DNA of 64,000 bases from Otatea glauca (lineage: Eukaryota; Streptophyta; Magnoliopsida; Poales; Poaceae): NCBI GenBank assembly GCA_036346275.1, contig CM070722.1, positions 25,443,336-25,507,335 on the forward strand, read 5' to 3'. Each line of letters starts with the position of its first letter. Positions within the stretch are counted from its first letter, which is position 1. The notes below the pieces were generated by a model, which saw only the letters and a program-made list of their open reading frames with translations, was not told the DNA's origin and ran no database searches. A program made the translations under genes and the position numbers. This document shows, piece by piece, positions 9,647 to 22,800 of the stretch.

Positions 9647-9869
9647 TTGGGTGATTTCTGCTGGTTTAACCACTTGAGTTATTTGCAATAGCCGGTTCAC
9701 AGAGATCCGTAAAATCACAGGCAAGTGATCACGATGACATTCTCGCTGCTAGACAAGAGGAGGAATGGGAAGCTTTACCCGTTTATGATCCTAACTTGAC
9801 CCTTTAAGTTAGGGCTGGATTTGATGCGACACGTGATTATTTGGATCATCTCATTGATAGGTTCATGGT
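9647..9869 (+). other. Retroelement internal remnant
   Basis: Continues the sequence interrupted by the CACTA insertion at 5270. One short plus frame reads DDILAARQEEEWEALPVYDP before a stop. I do not recognise it firmly; it could be the leader or gag start of the element whose primer site is near 5239. Confidence 0.3.
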
Positions 9870-11345
9870 TCCAAAATTGGGCAAAATTTCAGAAATCTCG
9901 TCTGATATTTCGGATTTTGGCTGGGGATGGGATCTAAAATCCCGATCGGGTAAATTTTCTATGAAAAAAATTCAAAATTGCTTTAGTAATCTCAAAATTT
10001 TCGACGAGATTTTGCCAAATCTCATCGAAATCTCATGTAATTTGATTGGTTTTTGACTATTTTGATGATATTTGACTGGATTTGGCCCAATAACCCTTAA
10101 GAAAGTCATCTTCTATGAAAATTTGTTGAAAAACACAATTTTTGAGGCGTTTTATAATTTTGGCAGAAACACTGTGAGATTTTTATAAAATTGTAAAATC
10201 TTGATCATGCTTTAAAATTTATGGTACTATATTTTTTAGTGTAGGGTCATACAAACAAATTTCAAAATAATTGAACCTCAATTGTTATCTTCAAAAATCA
10301 AAAACAGAATGAACATAACTAAGACAGTAATCTTGTCAGAATTTTATAAATTTTCTCGTGCATAATCATGATCCAAAATTTTTATGAAAGCTTAATAATT
10401 TCCTCACAACCCTTTCACAAATTATTTTAAAAAATTAAACTTTTTTTTCTCAATCAAATCTATGAAAGTATTGAAATTTATTTGTCATATTTCAAAAATC
10501 AAAAACAGAAAGAACATATATGATACAGCACCATTATAAGAATTTTATAAATTTATTGGAGTGTGATAACAATATAAAATTTTTCTTAGATATTAAAAAT
10601 TTCCTTATAACTCTTCTGTAAAAGTTTTAAAATTATAAACCTTTTTTGTTAGCTCAAGAAAATCTATATAATGATCACCAGGCTTTTATCAGGACGTAGC
10701 ATTGTTAGAATTTTTGAAAATCATTGATGAAATATAATCATCTAAAAATTTTATCAAAACATTTATGATTCATTAGGACCATCCACAAAAACTTTAAAAA
10801 TTTTATAACATGGTTTGAACCATTTTTCATTGGGTTGAATTTTGCTAGTAAGGCTTTTATCACAATAGTAGCACTTTCAGAATTTCTTAAAATTCATGAT
10901 GCTTGATCATCAACTAAAAATTTTATGGAAACATTATTGATGAATCTGGACCATCCAATTTTTTTTTAAAAAAATTTATAACACGGTCTGTTTCATTTTT
11001 CATTTGGTTCAAATTTGCCGGTTAGACTTTTATCAAGACAGTACCACTATAAGAATTTTTAAAACTTACTCTAGCTTGATCATCATCTAACATTTTTATG
11101 GGAATATAGTGATGTGTCAGGACCATTCAAAAAACAATTCAAAAAATTTCAACATGTTTTGCACCATTTTTTGCTCGGTTCAATTTTACCGAAATCTCGG
11201 GTAATCTCCCCGAGATTTCGGTATTTCTCGGTGAAATATCAGTTGAAAAAAATTAGATTTAAATTTTGGTTTTTGTTTTCCATTGAGATTTATCCAAAAT
11301 TTCTAGATCTTAGTGAAATTTCAGATTTTGCCCACCCCGAATATG
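9870..11345. repeat. AT-rich array of degenerate ~170-bp repeats
   Basis: Between about 10160 and 11205 a unit recurs roughly six times. Markers such as (C/T)AGAATTTTATAAA lie near 10165, 10340, 10540, 10712, 10885 and 11055. The last three units start with A(G)GCTTTTATC at 10680, 10851 and 11024 (periods 171 and 173). The outer parts (9875-9950 and 11195-11345) contain related AAATTTC(A/G)GAAATCTCG-type sequence in opposite orientations. Related units appear inside the LTRs at 14650-15000 and 52450-53100, so this may be a decayed LTR fragment. Confidence 0.65.
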
Positions 11346-11568
11346 TCAACCGAAAACGAGATTTCAAACCCAGGATTTGGTTGCATACTACCACTTGGAG
11401 CACATGTTGATCAGGTTCTACAACGACAACCACCCGAACTGCGTGGACATGAGAGGATGTCAAGGCCGACAGGGAAGATCAGAACCTGCCATCTGATGGT
11501 GCTGATTATTTTCAACACCGACATCATGTCCATCACGGAGGTGATGCCCTAGGAGGTGGCTATATATG
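11346..11568. other. Unassigned sequence
   Basis: One plus frame reads LEHMLIRFYNDNHPNCVDMR near 11395-11455 but has stops on both sides of a short span. No family is recognised. Confidence 0.3.
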
Positions 11569-11837
11569 CCATGTTTGGAGAGGCTTTAAGCCAGCTTCAG
11601 CTTATGAAAAGCTAGTAAACCCCCCCTAAACAGCTCAGCTTTTAAGCGGCTTTTGGCATAAGCTAGAAGCTATATATAATTAGCAAAAGCCAAAAGTCAA
11701 TCAGACTGCTTTGCGACTTATTCTTGAGGGAAATTAGCTATTTGTCAAACGGTCTCTTATAAAAAGCTACAGCCGCTTTTCAGCTCAAAAAGCTAAAAAA
11801 TAGCTTTTCAGAAAAACTACAGCTCCCCCAAACAAGT
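11569..11837. mobile_element. Small hAT-like MITE
   Basis: The ends are TGTTTGGAGAGGCTT at the left and, as reverse complement at the right, TTGTTTGGGGGAGCTG. Inside are many AGCTTTT/AAAAGCT motifs in both orientations. Termini of TTGTTTGG type with AGCT-rich interiors are common among grass hAT MITEs. I could not fix an 8-bp target duplication. Confidence 0.5.
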
Positions 11838-11844
11838 TAATAAT

Positions 11845-12045
11845 CTTGGTGCTACTGATGAGGACATTACTCCTTTAGATACACACATACATCATGATCC
11901 AATGAGAAGAGCACGTGCAAGTAAATTAAATCATGAGGTGAGCTCGTTTCTCGCTGTTCATAATAATGATATTGAGGATGGGATGCTACTAAATATTTGT
12001 GATATTTTACTACTTAGGAACATGGGAGAAGCACCACCAGGATAG
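11845..12045 (+). pseudogene. C-terminal tail of a retrotransposon polyprotein
   Basis: A 66-codon plus-strand frame ends in TAG at 12043. It contains DPMRRARASKLNHEVSSFLA and later NICDILLLRNMGE. This resembles the conserved tail after the integrase in one group of plant Ty3 polyproteins ('GPMTRARAxxLNxEVxSFL ... ILLRNxGE'). The rest of pol is missing, and a MITE lies immediately upstream. With the primer-site-like sequence near 5239 on the same strand, it suggests the remains of one plus-strand element spanning 5.1 to about 14 kb. Confidence 0.55.
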
Positions 12046-14232
12046 CCAAAAGCACTCAGTTTGTTGGCACAATTCAGATCGACGCCAAGTCGAACCGGCC
12101 ACTTCTACTCCAAGTTGGCGCACTTTCCGAAGGGCGTCATCACCTCCACGCAACCACATGCCCAGCTGGACTCCACCCTTGCCACTCCAAATCAAGCCGG
12201 ACTCTAAGTCATCCACAATTCGGGCTTTGTGTTCAATTCGAAGTCAGTAGATAGCACTACATTAAAACTAGCTTATCTCCCTCATACAGGGTCTAATGGA
12301 GGAGTTCTTGTGCTCGTTAGAAAGATAACGACGAGATCTTTCCAATGGATCTTGTCCGAGCCCTATATTTTTTGCAGATCAGCTAGAAACATCAAAATAA
12401 TATGTTATATTACAGTTTTGAGCTATTTTGGGCTTTGTAAGTGTGGGGGGCCAAGGCCCAAGTTGTGTGTGCCCCCTAGCTACACCAACCCTAGCTTGAC
12501 CCTCTCACGCCCCTCCCCCTCATATACTTAGTAGCCACCGCCTTAGATACTTGTGTTTTGCTTAGATTACAACTAGACACTCTGTCAGTTTTTTGCCATA
12601 CATCGGTTTGTGGAACCCCAACTCGTATGCTTAATATAATTCGCAATTTCAAATTGCATCTTCTAGAAAACGTATTACAGGCGAGGTGCCTTCTCTCTTA
12701 GCACCCCTCTCTCTCACTGACACGCAGGCCCCACCTGTTAGACCCATTCGTCCACCTCATGTTGCGCCCATGCCTACAAGGAGAGCCATTGCTTCGCCAT
12801 CTCTCACCTTGCTGCCAACTCATGGGACCCTGTCGCAAGACCCATCGCCCGCTAGTCAACCCCCATGCTTGTTTGTCATCCACTGAGCACTGCCGACAAG
12901 CCTTGCGATGTCGCCCCCGGTTTGCAACTGCATTGCCCTAGTTTCGCCGCCTGACGCAGCCAATCATCATGTCCGTCCCATCGCCAAACTACCTCCATCT
13001 CCCTTGTCCTTTTCCATCCATCGCCAGTTGGGGAGAGAACTTGAGCGCCATGCCCGTGCTCTGTCTCGCTGCACCTGCGAGAACTTGCGAGCCTCCCTAT
13101 GCTACTTGTCTCTACTTAAGCACCAACAGTCGCATCACCGTCTCCTTAGCTCGCTACTCATTCCATTTTTGTAAACAGCTGAGCTCTTCGTTCTCTTATT
13201 TAGCTAGAACGTAAGCATCACCTATGACACTGGTGAACACGCCACAGTGCCATTGCTGTTTTTGGTGAGCTTGCTTGCTCAACATCAGCGTCATTGTCTT
13301 CATTAAGCTTCACCCTTATCATCTTCCTCATCTCCGACAGACATGCCTAAGACAAGGCAACGTGACTGGACGTTCCAGTCAGCTCCTTCCCTTCTCTTTC
13401 ACGTCACATCATGTTCTACCATCTGCTCTTGCTAACTCCTCACTTAATCTCCAAGGATCGATCGTGAATCATCATCACCGCATATTTCTCCTATTTTCCA
13501 CCACCAACGCCATTACCACCGATTCATGTTGATCTGGTGAGCCCCTTAGTGATTCCTTGCATCTGATCCATCTTAAGCATGTATGCAAGCTTATGCAAAT
13601 CTCCTTGCAGCTTCTTCAGTCAAGTTATGTGGCAACATATCCCTTTTTTCTTTCACTGTTGTTCATCGTCGACCAGACTCTCCAAAGCCGCATCAACACC
13701 GCCAGACCACCTAGTACACACCTAGTAGTCCTTAGATGCTAAGGCGCTAGTTAGATTTGAAAATGTAGTATAAAACTGAAGTTTCACTGATGATGATCAT
13801 GGTGCCCTATAGAGATGGTTTTCGCCGATGCACCGGTGACCATTGGTCTCCGCACTTGCCACCGTAGCCTCACCTAAGACCCATGATGCTAACCCAATGA
13901 CCCAGTCCACTCACTCTATCCCACTCCGCCCACTTCATCGTCAACCAGAGAGCCGTTGCCGCCTCTCGCCATCGACTCCGGCACCATTTTAACCGTTGTT
14001 GATTTTCAGAGCTTCGCCTTGAAACCCTCATTTCATTTTGGGCCTTGCCCTAGCCTTTCCGCGCTGCCTCACCATCGGTGAGCTCACCCACTGTTCTCAG
14101 CTCGCTCCTGTGATATCTCTCTATGACATGTGGGCCTAGTAGTTATGCTCATTTTTAACTTGGAAAAATATGTGAATTTGAATTTTGATTATATTTTTTT
14201 GGTTGTTATTTGTACTATCGATATGATACATG
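12046..14232 (+). other. Retroelement 3' region / LTR-like sequence, unassigned
   Basis: No gene. The stretch from about 12430 to 12620 (GGGCTTTGTAAG, CTCATATACTTAGTAGCCACC) looks like the U3-R part of a plant LTR. 12660-14100 is C-rich with many short open frames without domains and reads like decayed U5 or 5' untranslated sequence. I could not define LTR ends. Confidence 0.4.
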
Positions 14233-14237
14233 TAGAC

Positions 14238-17200
14238 TGTAACAGCCTCAAAATTATAAAATAAATAAAAATGAAATGAAAAATCTTTTGTGTATTATCT
14301 TTAAAATTTCTGAATTTTCTGGATTTACTGAATATTCTTTTGGCTTTTCTTTAATACAAGAAAGTGAAACAAAGAAAATAATAAATAGAAAAAGGTAAAA
14401 AGTAAAAATACCAAATCAACAAAAATTTACCAAAGTCACCATAAATATCTGAGGGCTCTCCACAGCTTGCTTAAGTCGGTGGGAGAGCTGGATTAATAAA
14501 AATAACAATTAATCAAAGATAATCATGTGCAAATATCTAAGGGTAAAATGGTAAAATAATTTGGTAAAAATATCTGTAAGTTGTCCTGACCCAATATTTT
14601 TATCTTGCCGACATCAACACAGTGTTAATCTCCAGTAAAAATATAAATAATTTAATAATTAATTTTATAATTTTAAAAATTCAAAAACAGTGAACAAATA
14701 AATTGGAAAACAGTAATGTCAGAATTATTGAAAATTAAATATTAATAAATAAAATTTTAAATTTTTAAATAAGGTGTAGAATATCATTTCAGACTACCAT
14801 AAAAAGTTTTGTAAAATATTAAAATCATTTAAATCGCATATTAAATGAAAAACCGAAAAAGGCAGTACAGCAACAGCTGTGTTGTCAGAATTTGCTAAAA
14901 ATCTACATGCATGATAAAATAGTGAAAATTTTACAGAATCCTTTTAATTGTGTTCCCGACCTATGGTAAAAAGTTTATAAAATTTTAAGTCGGTTTGACT
15001 GTCGAAATCTCCATTTCCATCCCGTTTTGTCCTGAGCCTTCGCCAGACTTCTTTTCTTGCTCTCGCTGACGTGTGGGTCCGGTCTGTCAGTGAGCCAACT
15101 TAGCCGACAGCCGCTGCCATCTGGCCCCCGCGTGTCAGCGTCTCAGCCGCGTTCTTCTTCCCTTCTCTCTGCCTCTCTCCCGCGCCGACGCCGCTTCTCG
15201 GATTTTCTCGCACCCGCGCCCAAACCGACTTCCTCTCCCTATATAAACCCCTCTCATTTCGTCGCAGCCGACCCAGCTGCCTCCCTGAGAAGCCATTATA
15301 CCGCTGCTTTGGTCGTCTTCTCCGACGACGGCAAAAACCCGAAAGAGGGCAAAACCCCAAATCTCCTGCCACAAACCATTTCGCCCCAATTCCTTCGACC
15401 CGAAGCTTCTCCACCTCACCAGGAACTCATCCCAAGCCTCGGCTGAAGCTCTTTCTTCCCCGGCGAGCTCCCCCGCCGTGTTCTTCTTCCGCCGTCATCG
15501 CGCACGGTGAGAACCTCCCTCCGCCATCCATTCTTCGAACCAAAGCCAGAAATGGAATCCCTAGAACTCACTGATGCTCGTAGGGGTGATCTTCAAGCTT
15601 AGGATAGCTTCGTTGGCAGGTTCGTCGGCTGGCCGTGAGTTCCGCCGCCCCTCGCCGGTACCGACCACCTTCCCGGCCACCTCCGGTCACCGCGCCGCCA
15701 CCCAAAGGTGCGTCTTGGTCCGCTGGTGCCTCTGGTGGAATCGATTCCGTCGCTCGTGATTGGTTCGCACCGCGAGCTCGGATGTGTCGCGCCTGCTGCG
15801 GGCCACCGCTAAGCGAGCCCGACTGTCACCGGCCGTGCGCGCACCACCCGCCGTCTGGGACCGGGTCGTCACCAGACACGCTTAGCGCAGCGATCTTCTT
15901 GTCGCTGCCATCCGGGCCGGTCGGTCGACCTCTTCTGCGCCGAGCAGCCGCGCGCCATGCCGGTCCGGCTAGTCGATCGCGCGCCAGTGGCAAGAATCGT
16001 TGTCGCGTGGACCCACCGGTCGGTCGCGTGCGCCGTGTCGTCGTAACGTGACGACATGACATGGACCCGCTTGTCGGCGCCTCACATGATTCGGCTCGAA
16101 AAGGGAAAGCGCATTTTCCCCGCGAAAGCGCACTTTCCATTTTCGACAGTTTTCTGATTTTTCAGTATTTATTCAAAACCTAGACATTCAAATAGCTATA
16201 ACTTTTGAATCACTTAACCAAATTTGATGAAATAAATTTCTAAATTCATCTAAAATCAAGTATATTCAGAGTCTGCAATAATATTTCAGAATTGAATTTT
16301 ATTTGAATTTCGAATTTAAATTCAAAGAAAAAGTTAGCAATATGTCATACATGAAAATCTTACAAATGACCTCCAAATCTAGTAAAATAAATTTTATTAG
16401 AATCCTTGTAATCTCAAGAACCATAATCTATAAAAATACTTAGGGTTTGTTATAAGAAAAATTTAAGTTATAAAATGGGTGTTAAATAATGCAATAATGG
16501 TTTAAATAAACTAAATCTTTAAATTACAAATGAGAACAAATAACTCATGTAACCATTCCTGAATTTGTGAAATTATTTTATTTGAATATTTCCATCTGAT
16601 TCTTTTTGGCCTTATTGAAGTTTGGTATTTATTATATGTCGCCATACGACGAGTAGAATCCGACGAACCCGGTGTATTCGACGACCAGGAGTTCGAAGTC
16701 GAGGATAATCAACAAGGCAAGCAAACCCCTTTGATCATATTGAACCCAGTTTTATAAATGTTTTCATTAAATGTTTTACTGCATACTTTATTTTATTAAA
16801 GTCTGCTATATTTCAGGTAGTGGTAGTTGTACCAGTAGACTTATAGAACTTCCTTGATAAGTAGAAAATGTGAAGCTTGAAAACCCTAGAATAGCTTAGA
16901 CAATATTTAATGTCACTCTGGGTTACTCACAGTTAGCGATATGCTTAGCCAAGCTTAAATAAACATAAAACTGTGACATGGTTAAAGACTTTAGTTACGA
17001 CATTTAAATGAGTATGACCATTTTGTGGTTGGTATTTTGGTTGGAAAATGAAAATAAAACTATGGTTTAGATGCGGGCAATTATTGGCAATAGCCGGTTG
17101 TGCATGTCTTGCACGTAGTATAGGGTGGAGATTATTGCCCGTGTCGAGTTAAGGACCGAACTATGGGTTGTTTTCAGGCCAAGAATAATCATACAACCAC

Positions 17201-18283
17201 AAGTGCTGGTATGGGACAACTCTAACTTATTAAGTTGTTTAAAACTAGCTTTGCACTTGGAAGGCCGGAGTAGTACGAGCTGTTTCTTAATGAATTGCTC
17301 GACGGGACGTCCACACCGAGGTGATCATGGATTAAACGTCTACCAATATAACGGTGTACGCCATACTGTGGATAGTTCCATCATTTCTATGCTCTGAGTT
17401 CTTATACCACAGAATGGGTTTATCGTCACCGTGCTCGTGCAAAGTTAGGTTTAAATAATGTAATAGTTATAACATGACTCTCTGCGGCACACCAAAGGAA
17501 GTGTGCAAATATCGATTGCTCAAAGAGTCAGTCATGTCTTGTGGGGAAAGTTGTATACCTCTGCAGAGTGTAAAACTAATCGATTAGCCGCGGCCGCGGT
17601 CATAGACACTTGGTAAAGTCATCACATAGTTAGCAGTTTTGCTTATTTTCATAAAATATGGTTTCTACCATGTGTTAGAAATTTCCATTGTGTGTCGGTG
17701 GAAATTGGTTTTGATTATGGTCATTATACTCAAACTTTTATGATTCATTTACGCTTACATTCTATCACTTTCAGTATTAAATTGCTTTTACTAAATTTCT
17801 GTTTTACAATCTATTATTCTGTATTTACCATTCAAACTGTCTTTATGCAAAATTTAACGTTAATAACCTTCCATTGGAATGACCTGCATGTATTTTAGGA
17901 TTTGCATAAGTCTTGCGAGTACGTAAGTACTCAACTTGCCCATGTTGATGTTTTTAGGTGAAGAATCAGATTACCCCGACGATTCATACGTTGATGCAGG
18001 ATACGGGGAATTTAACGATGAATTTATCTAAGGATTTTCCCTTGTCAGTTGCCTGTGGAACAATGGGTTAAAAAGGCATACTACAAGAAGTTGTCTCCAC
18101 TGCAGTTTTACTTTTGGTATTGTAAAAATAATATGTAATCTTACTTCCGCTGTGTAATAAAGTTTGTGTATGACTGTGATATCAATTTGTATTTTGTGCG
18201 TACTAGCTACTGATCATGGGACTAGTACTGTATGCACATGGTATCCATTTTTGGTATTTACTATCAAAAATGGGGGCCTTACA
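14238..18283 (+). mobile_element. Solo LTR, 4.05 kb, TSD TAGAC
   Basis: The LTR begins TGTAACAGCC and ends GGGGGCCTTACA, with a 5-bp direct repeat TAGAC on each side (14233-14237 and 18284-18288). No internal retrotransposon domains lie inside, so it is a solo LTR left by recombination. A TATA box at 15240 splits it into an AT-rich then GC-rich U3 and a long R-U5. A related LTR in reverse orientation lies at 48851-53343, with matching ends such as TACTAGC(T/C)ACTGATCATGGG. Size and terminal sequence suit Tekay/Del-like Ty3 elements. Confidence 0.88.
15240..15248 (+). promoter_or_regulatory. LTR TATA box
   Basis: TATATAAAC, preceded by a pyrimidine-rich GC region and about 1.0 kb into the LTR, is the likely transcription start signal of the element. 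Short open frames around it (15057-16140) have no domain and are treated as untranslated. Confidence 0.6.
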
Positions 18284-18288
18284 TAGAC

Positions 18289-18573
18289 ACCGACGTCTTG
18301 GAAACTTCCATCATCGAACTAGAAGATGGCTAAGTGTCGCTGATGTGTTTAAAACTATTATGCATGTGTGTAATTTTGGTAAAAATTGCTATGTTGGTAA
18401 GGATAATAGATGTATCCATTTGTTGCATTCACCCTACCTTGATAAATTGATAATTTCACAATTGTCACCATAATAGCACTATCCACTATTTGTAAATATT
18501 AAAAGTGGAATTGTAGAGTAACAATGATCGCCAAATGCTTAGCCATGCTTATACTAATTTTAGATCTATTAGC
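18289..18573. other. Short unassigned spacer
   Basis: AT-rich sequence between two LTRs. No gene is seen. Confidence 0.4.
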
Positions 18574-19854
18574 TGTCGGGACCCAGATTATCAAATCCGA
18601 AACTCTCTATTTATGTTGCATTAGTCTAGGATCACGCTAGTGTACATAGTGGAACATAGATGAAATATCATTCCATACAACAGGTTACTAAGAAAGTCGA
18701 AAATTATATTAAATAATAGAAATAGACCTTATGGCTAAGGCTTACACAACTATGCCTCAAAGGCTTAAGAAACAAATAAACTCTTGTAGTGAAAATAAAA
18801 TAATTTGGATCATTCAATATGCCACAGGAAATCGTCTATGGAAACACACTCCTAATTGATGAATTCTTCATAGTACTACTCCTCATAGAACTCTGTATTC
18901 ATTGGTCCTTCCTCAACAACGATCAACAAAGACGTATAGCCATGGATACATAAAGTACTCAACAAGTCATAGGAAAATGATGTAATTATATTCATACAAG
19001 GCTTGACAAAGAAATAGCCATATGGTTATTTTGCAGAAAGCAATAAATTGAATTTAAATACAATAAATAGATTCAAATCATATTTAAAAAATATAATAAA
19101 TAACTGGTAAACCAATGATAGACAATATAAATAGATTAGTGAGGCATCACCCATCACCATCATCAAACCACTGAACTCATCAGTGTTAACTTTAGACAAC
19201 AAATCACAAATGAACTCCCCATTCACTTTTCAACAATTCCACCTTCCAACATTTTAATGAAAACTCTATATCCCATGTGAAATTCCCAAGCACATCCATG
19301 GCAGCGGACATAGCTATTCGAATAGTTTTATACTCTGCAAAGGTTGTACTGCTTTACCCACAAGACATGATCATCTCATATTGCCACACAATAAACACAC
19401 TTCCCTAGGTGTGTGGAGAAGAGATCATGACAGGACCTTTACACTACTGTACACTAGCACTACCCTGCCTAGTGAGTATATCCCCTCAATCCTGGGATGT
19501 GGTATCTCACGTCTTTAATGAGAGGCTCACCATTGTGAGAGATAATAGAGTAACCCTTCAATCAGTACCGTACACCCGGTGTCTCATTGAGTTAGAGTAA
19601 TCCTCTACTTTCACACCCACTGGAGTAACCCTCCAATTCAACTATGTAGGGGAACACAAGCATATGACATGTTATTTAGCTAGGTCTGTCCCATACTAGA
19701 TATGTGGTTGTACGTTTAAACCTAATCCAATGGTACACAAGATTAAGTCTTTAAATAGTCTCGGGAGAGACATCCACATCCCAAATGTGCTACCCGCATC
19801 CCCTTTAGTGCACGATCACTTGTCCGAGTGAAAACTTTTTTGTTCAACCAAGAT
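18574..19854 (-). mobile_element. Tekay-like LTR fragment, 3' part
   Basis: Starts with TGTCGGGACCCAGATTATC, the reverse complement of an LTR end, and follows the order seen in the complete LTR to its right: GGATCACGCTAGTG, then AGTACTCAACAAG, then the ACACTTCC..TGTGTGG segment. It stops abruptly at 19854, where the next LTR begins, and its U3 is missing. Confidence 0.75.
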
Positions 19855-22800
19855 TGTCGAGACCCGAATATGCAAATCCGGACCCTCTGTGTATATCGCA
19901 CTAGTCCAGGATCACACTAGTGCACACAAGCTCAACATAGATGCTATCACAGTCATACACAGCGGAATATAGCATAACTTCAATAATTAATAATAACTGT
20001 TGTCTTACATGATTATTGCCTCACAGGGCTTAACTAAAAAATAGCAATTAAGCAGCAGTGGAAATGAACTAAACGTAGTAGCTCCCCAGTTCACCATAGG
20101 CAACTGACGAGGCTCGGACCCTAAACATCAGCGTCGTGGTACTCCTCCAAGAATCTCGCGGATTCCTCCTCTTCTGAATTTTGTTGTTGCGGGATGAGTA
20201 CATAAAGCACTCAACAAGTCGTGCACAGTATTACAAGTCTAATATTCTACATGCTTGGCTTATTCCAAGGAAGGCTAACAGGGCTATTTTGCAGTAAAGC
20301 AGCATTTATTAAAGAATACAGTAAGTAGATACAAGATAGTAAAACAAATAACAGTAAATAATAGATTCAACTTTTCAAGTAAACAAGGTTTTCCATCCTA
20401 AGTCAAATTCCAAGTTTTCATGGCAATTCACCATCCCAACAAGTTTTTATTTAACAAAAGTCTAACCCTTGACTATAATTCCCAAGCATTGCCCAATACC
20501 GTGAGCACGGCTATTCAAGTAGGTTTCAACCTCTGTAGAGGTTATGCACTTTACCCACACGATATAATCAAACACCACACAGGTGAGTGACCATAACAAA
20601 GCCTTTACAATGCTCTGCTTAGACCCGGTACTACCCGCTAAGATTTCAACACTGGTGGGACTGATTACCACATCCAGGGCCCCCCTCTTGGGCCATGTGA
20701 GCTACCCCATAACCCGGGACTCACTGAACACCACCGTAGTACCATAATCTAAACATCAAAAATTAGTCAGCTAGACTGTCCCAATCCAGACGTGTGGTTG
20801 CAATTAAGACTCAAGTCAAAGGCTTGCAAGGTTAAGTCCTTAAAGTGACCGAGGCAAGACTTCCACATACCCCTGCCCAACAGGCCCACCTTGGCATACT
20901 GCCCCTTGCCACCTGCCCCGATCTAAAATGATTACCACCCCAGTTGATTACCATGCACCACGTGCCATCAGCAATTCAATCTAGTTGTGTGACCTCCTCG
21001 CCACGACAACTCAATTTCACTGTGTGACAACACATGACACACCAATTCATAAACATTGTTCCATAATACATTAGTAAAAATTAAATATCAATGATCCAGA
21101 TACATGTGATGACGTAGCATGGCTAAGTAAACTAACACGGTATAACTAGTCCCATGTTGATTATTAATATTAACCAACTATAGTTCCACATCCTAGGGTG
21201 ACAATTAGATCATGGCATACAATTGACAAGGTATGATTTAATTCAAATAGGCATATTATCTAGTTCCCAGATTAATTGAAATCATTTATACACATAAAGC
21301 ATCATGCATAAATTTTAAAGACAAAATAGCAATTTTGTGAAATTAGGTGCAATATGATCAAAGCACAACTTGCCTTGGAACAGGTGCTGGTCTTGTTCTG
21401 AACTTGGGTCTTGAAGCAACGAATCCTCCTCCGGAGCACTGAGCAATTTAACGTCTACACGAATCGAGATAAAATAGCAATAAACACCCAAACCAGAGAG
21501 CAAACAGACTCCAAAAATTCAATTAAAAAGCACCATTAAATAGATCTCGATTTTACAAATTTTTTGAAATTTGAATCACTCAAATCCGAGTTCAAATGCA
21601 AAAGTTATAGCTATGCAAAGTTTTAATTAATTCTAAAATTAGAAATTCTGATTTTTCCCGAATTATTTTTATAAAGAAAACTCGGATTATTGCGTAAGCG
21701 ACACGTGGACCAACCAGAGGCTGACACGTGGCTTTGGCGCATGGACTCAGTCCACAAAACTCCGCTGGTCTACCGTGGACTCAAGGTACTGTGCTGTGGA
21801 CCGGCTAATGCCAGCACGACGTCATCGTGACACGTGGGCCAATCGTATTGCGCCACGTCGCTCGGTCTACAGACCACGTCAACGGCACAGCACCTATCCA
21901 CCGTGCACCCGACGCACGACGCTTCGGTACCTGCACCGACACGCGTCGACACGCTACGGGCCGAACCAAGCGGCGCGATCTCAACCACTCAGGCACGATC
22001 TAACGGTTATCAATCTAAGCCTACGTGGCACAATCTCAACCGCTCACCTCCGATCCAACGGTCCACCTTACCGGAGACGTTCACTGATGATGACGGAGAC
22101 GTGGCACGATCTCAGCGCCTCGAAGAAGATCTGACGGTCGACGAAGCTCCGAGGCGAAGATGGCAGCACGGCGGTGCAACTTCACCGGACGTGAGGAAGA
22201 GGACCACCCGAACGGCGAACAAGAAGACTCCGGCGAGGAAGAAGTGGCGGCCCTGACGCGGCTTGCAACGGCGATTCTGGATCTGGAACCCGCGCGGCAA
22301 ACGGCACTGAACGGCGGTGAAAACTGAAGAAAACCGCGGCGGCGCTACGAAGAACTACGACGAGCTATTGGGGCTAAACGGCAGCGACTCTGAGGCTAAG
22401 ACTTGAGCGACTGGATGCGCAAGGAAGTGAGGAACATCAGGGTGCGGGATGCGGCTTTTATAGCCTCGGCGTGCGTGCAAACACGGCAACCCTAAGCAAT
22501 CCGAGGCCGAGACGACGCGCGGCGGCGATTTCGGAATCCCGATTGGAGACGACGACAGACAACAGTTCGATCTGCAACGAGCGGCTACGATCAACCCTCG
22601 GGCGATAAGATCCGATCCGTACCTTCCAAAATCAACGAGTGAGATCAAAACCTTCCAAATCTAACGCGAAGTGATCCCGGACGCACGATTCCGATCCAAC
22701 GGTTGGAGACGCTAGGGTTTCGCGGCGATGAAGACCGCACAATCTGGATCCAACGGTCCATGTGCGGCGGCGCTTAAGAGGGCGAGCGGGCAAGCTCGTT

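Noticed and set aside
10160..11205. Centromeric satellite array
   Set aside because: The ~170-bp period is suggestive, but units are highly diverged, only about six are present, and similar units occur inside LTRs. LTR origin is simpler.
12686..13742. Several short C-rich plus-strand frames
   Set aside because: Composition-driven, short and overlapping in different frames. The region reads like retroelement untranslated sequence.
15057..16140. Frames of 100-138 codons in the GC-rich part of the solo LTR
   Set aside because: Present on both strands around the TATA box with no conserved domain. They are explained by GC content of U3/R.
21775..22648. GC-rich frames of up to 140 codons near the LTR TATA box
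   Set aside because: They lie inside a defined 3' LTR and match the same pattern of composition-driven frames as at 15057-16140.
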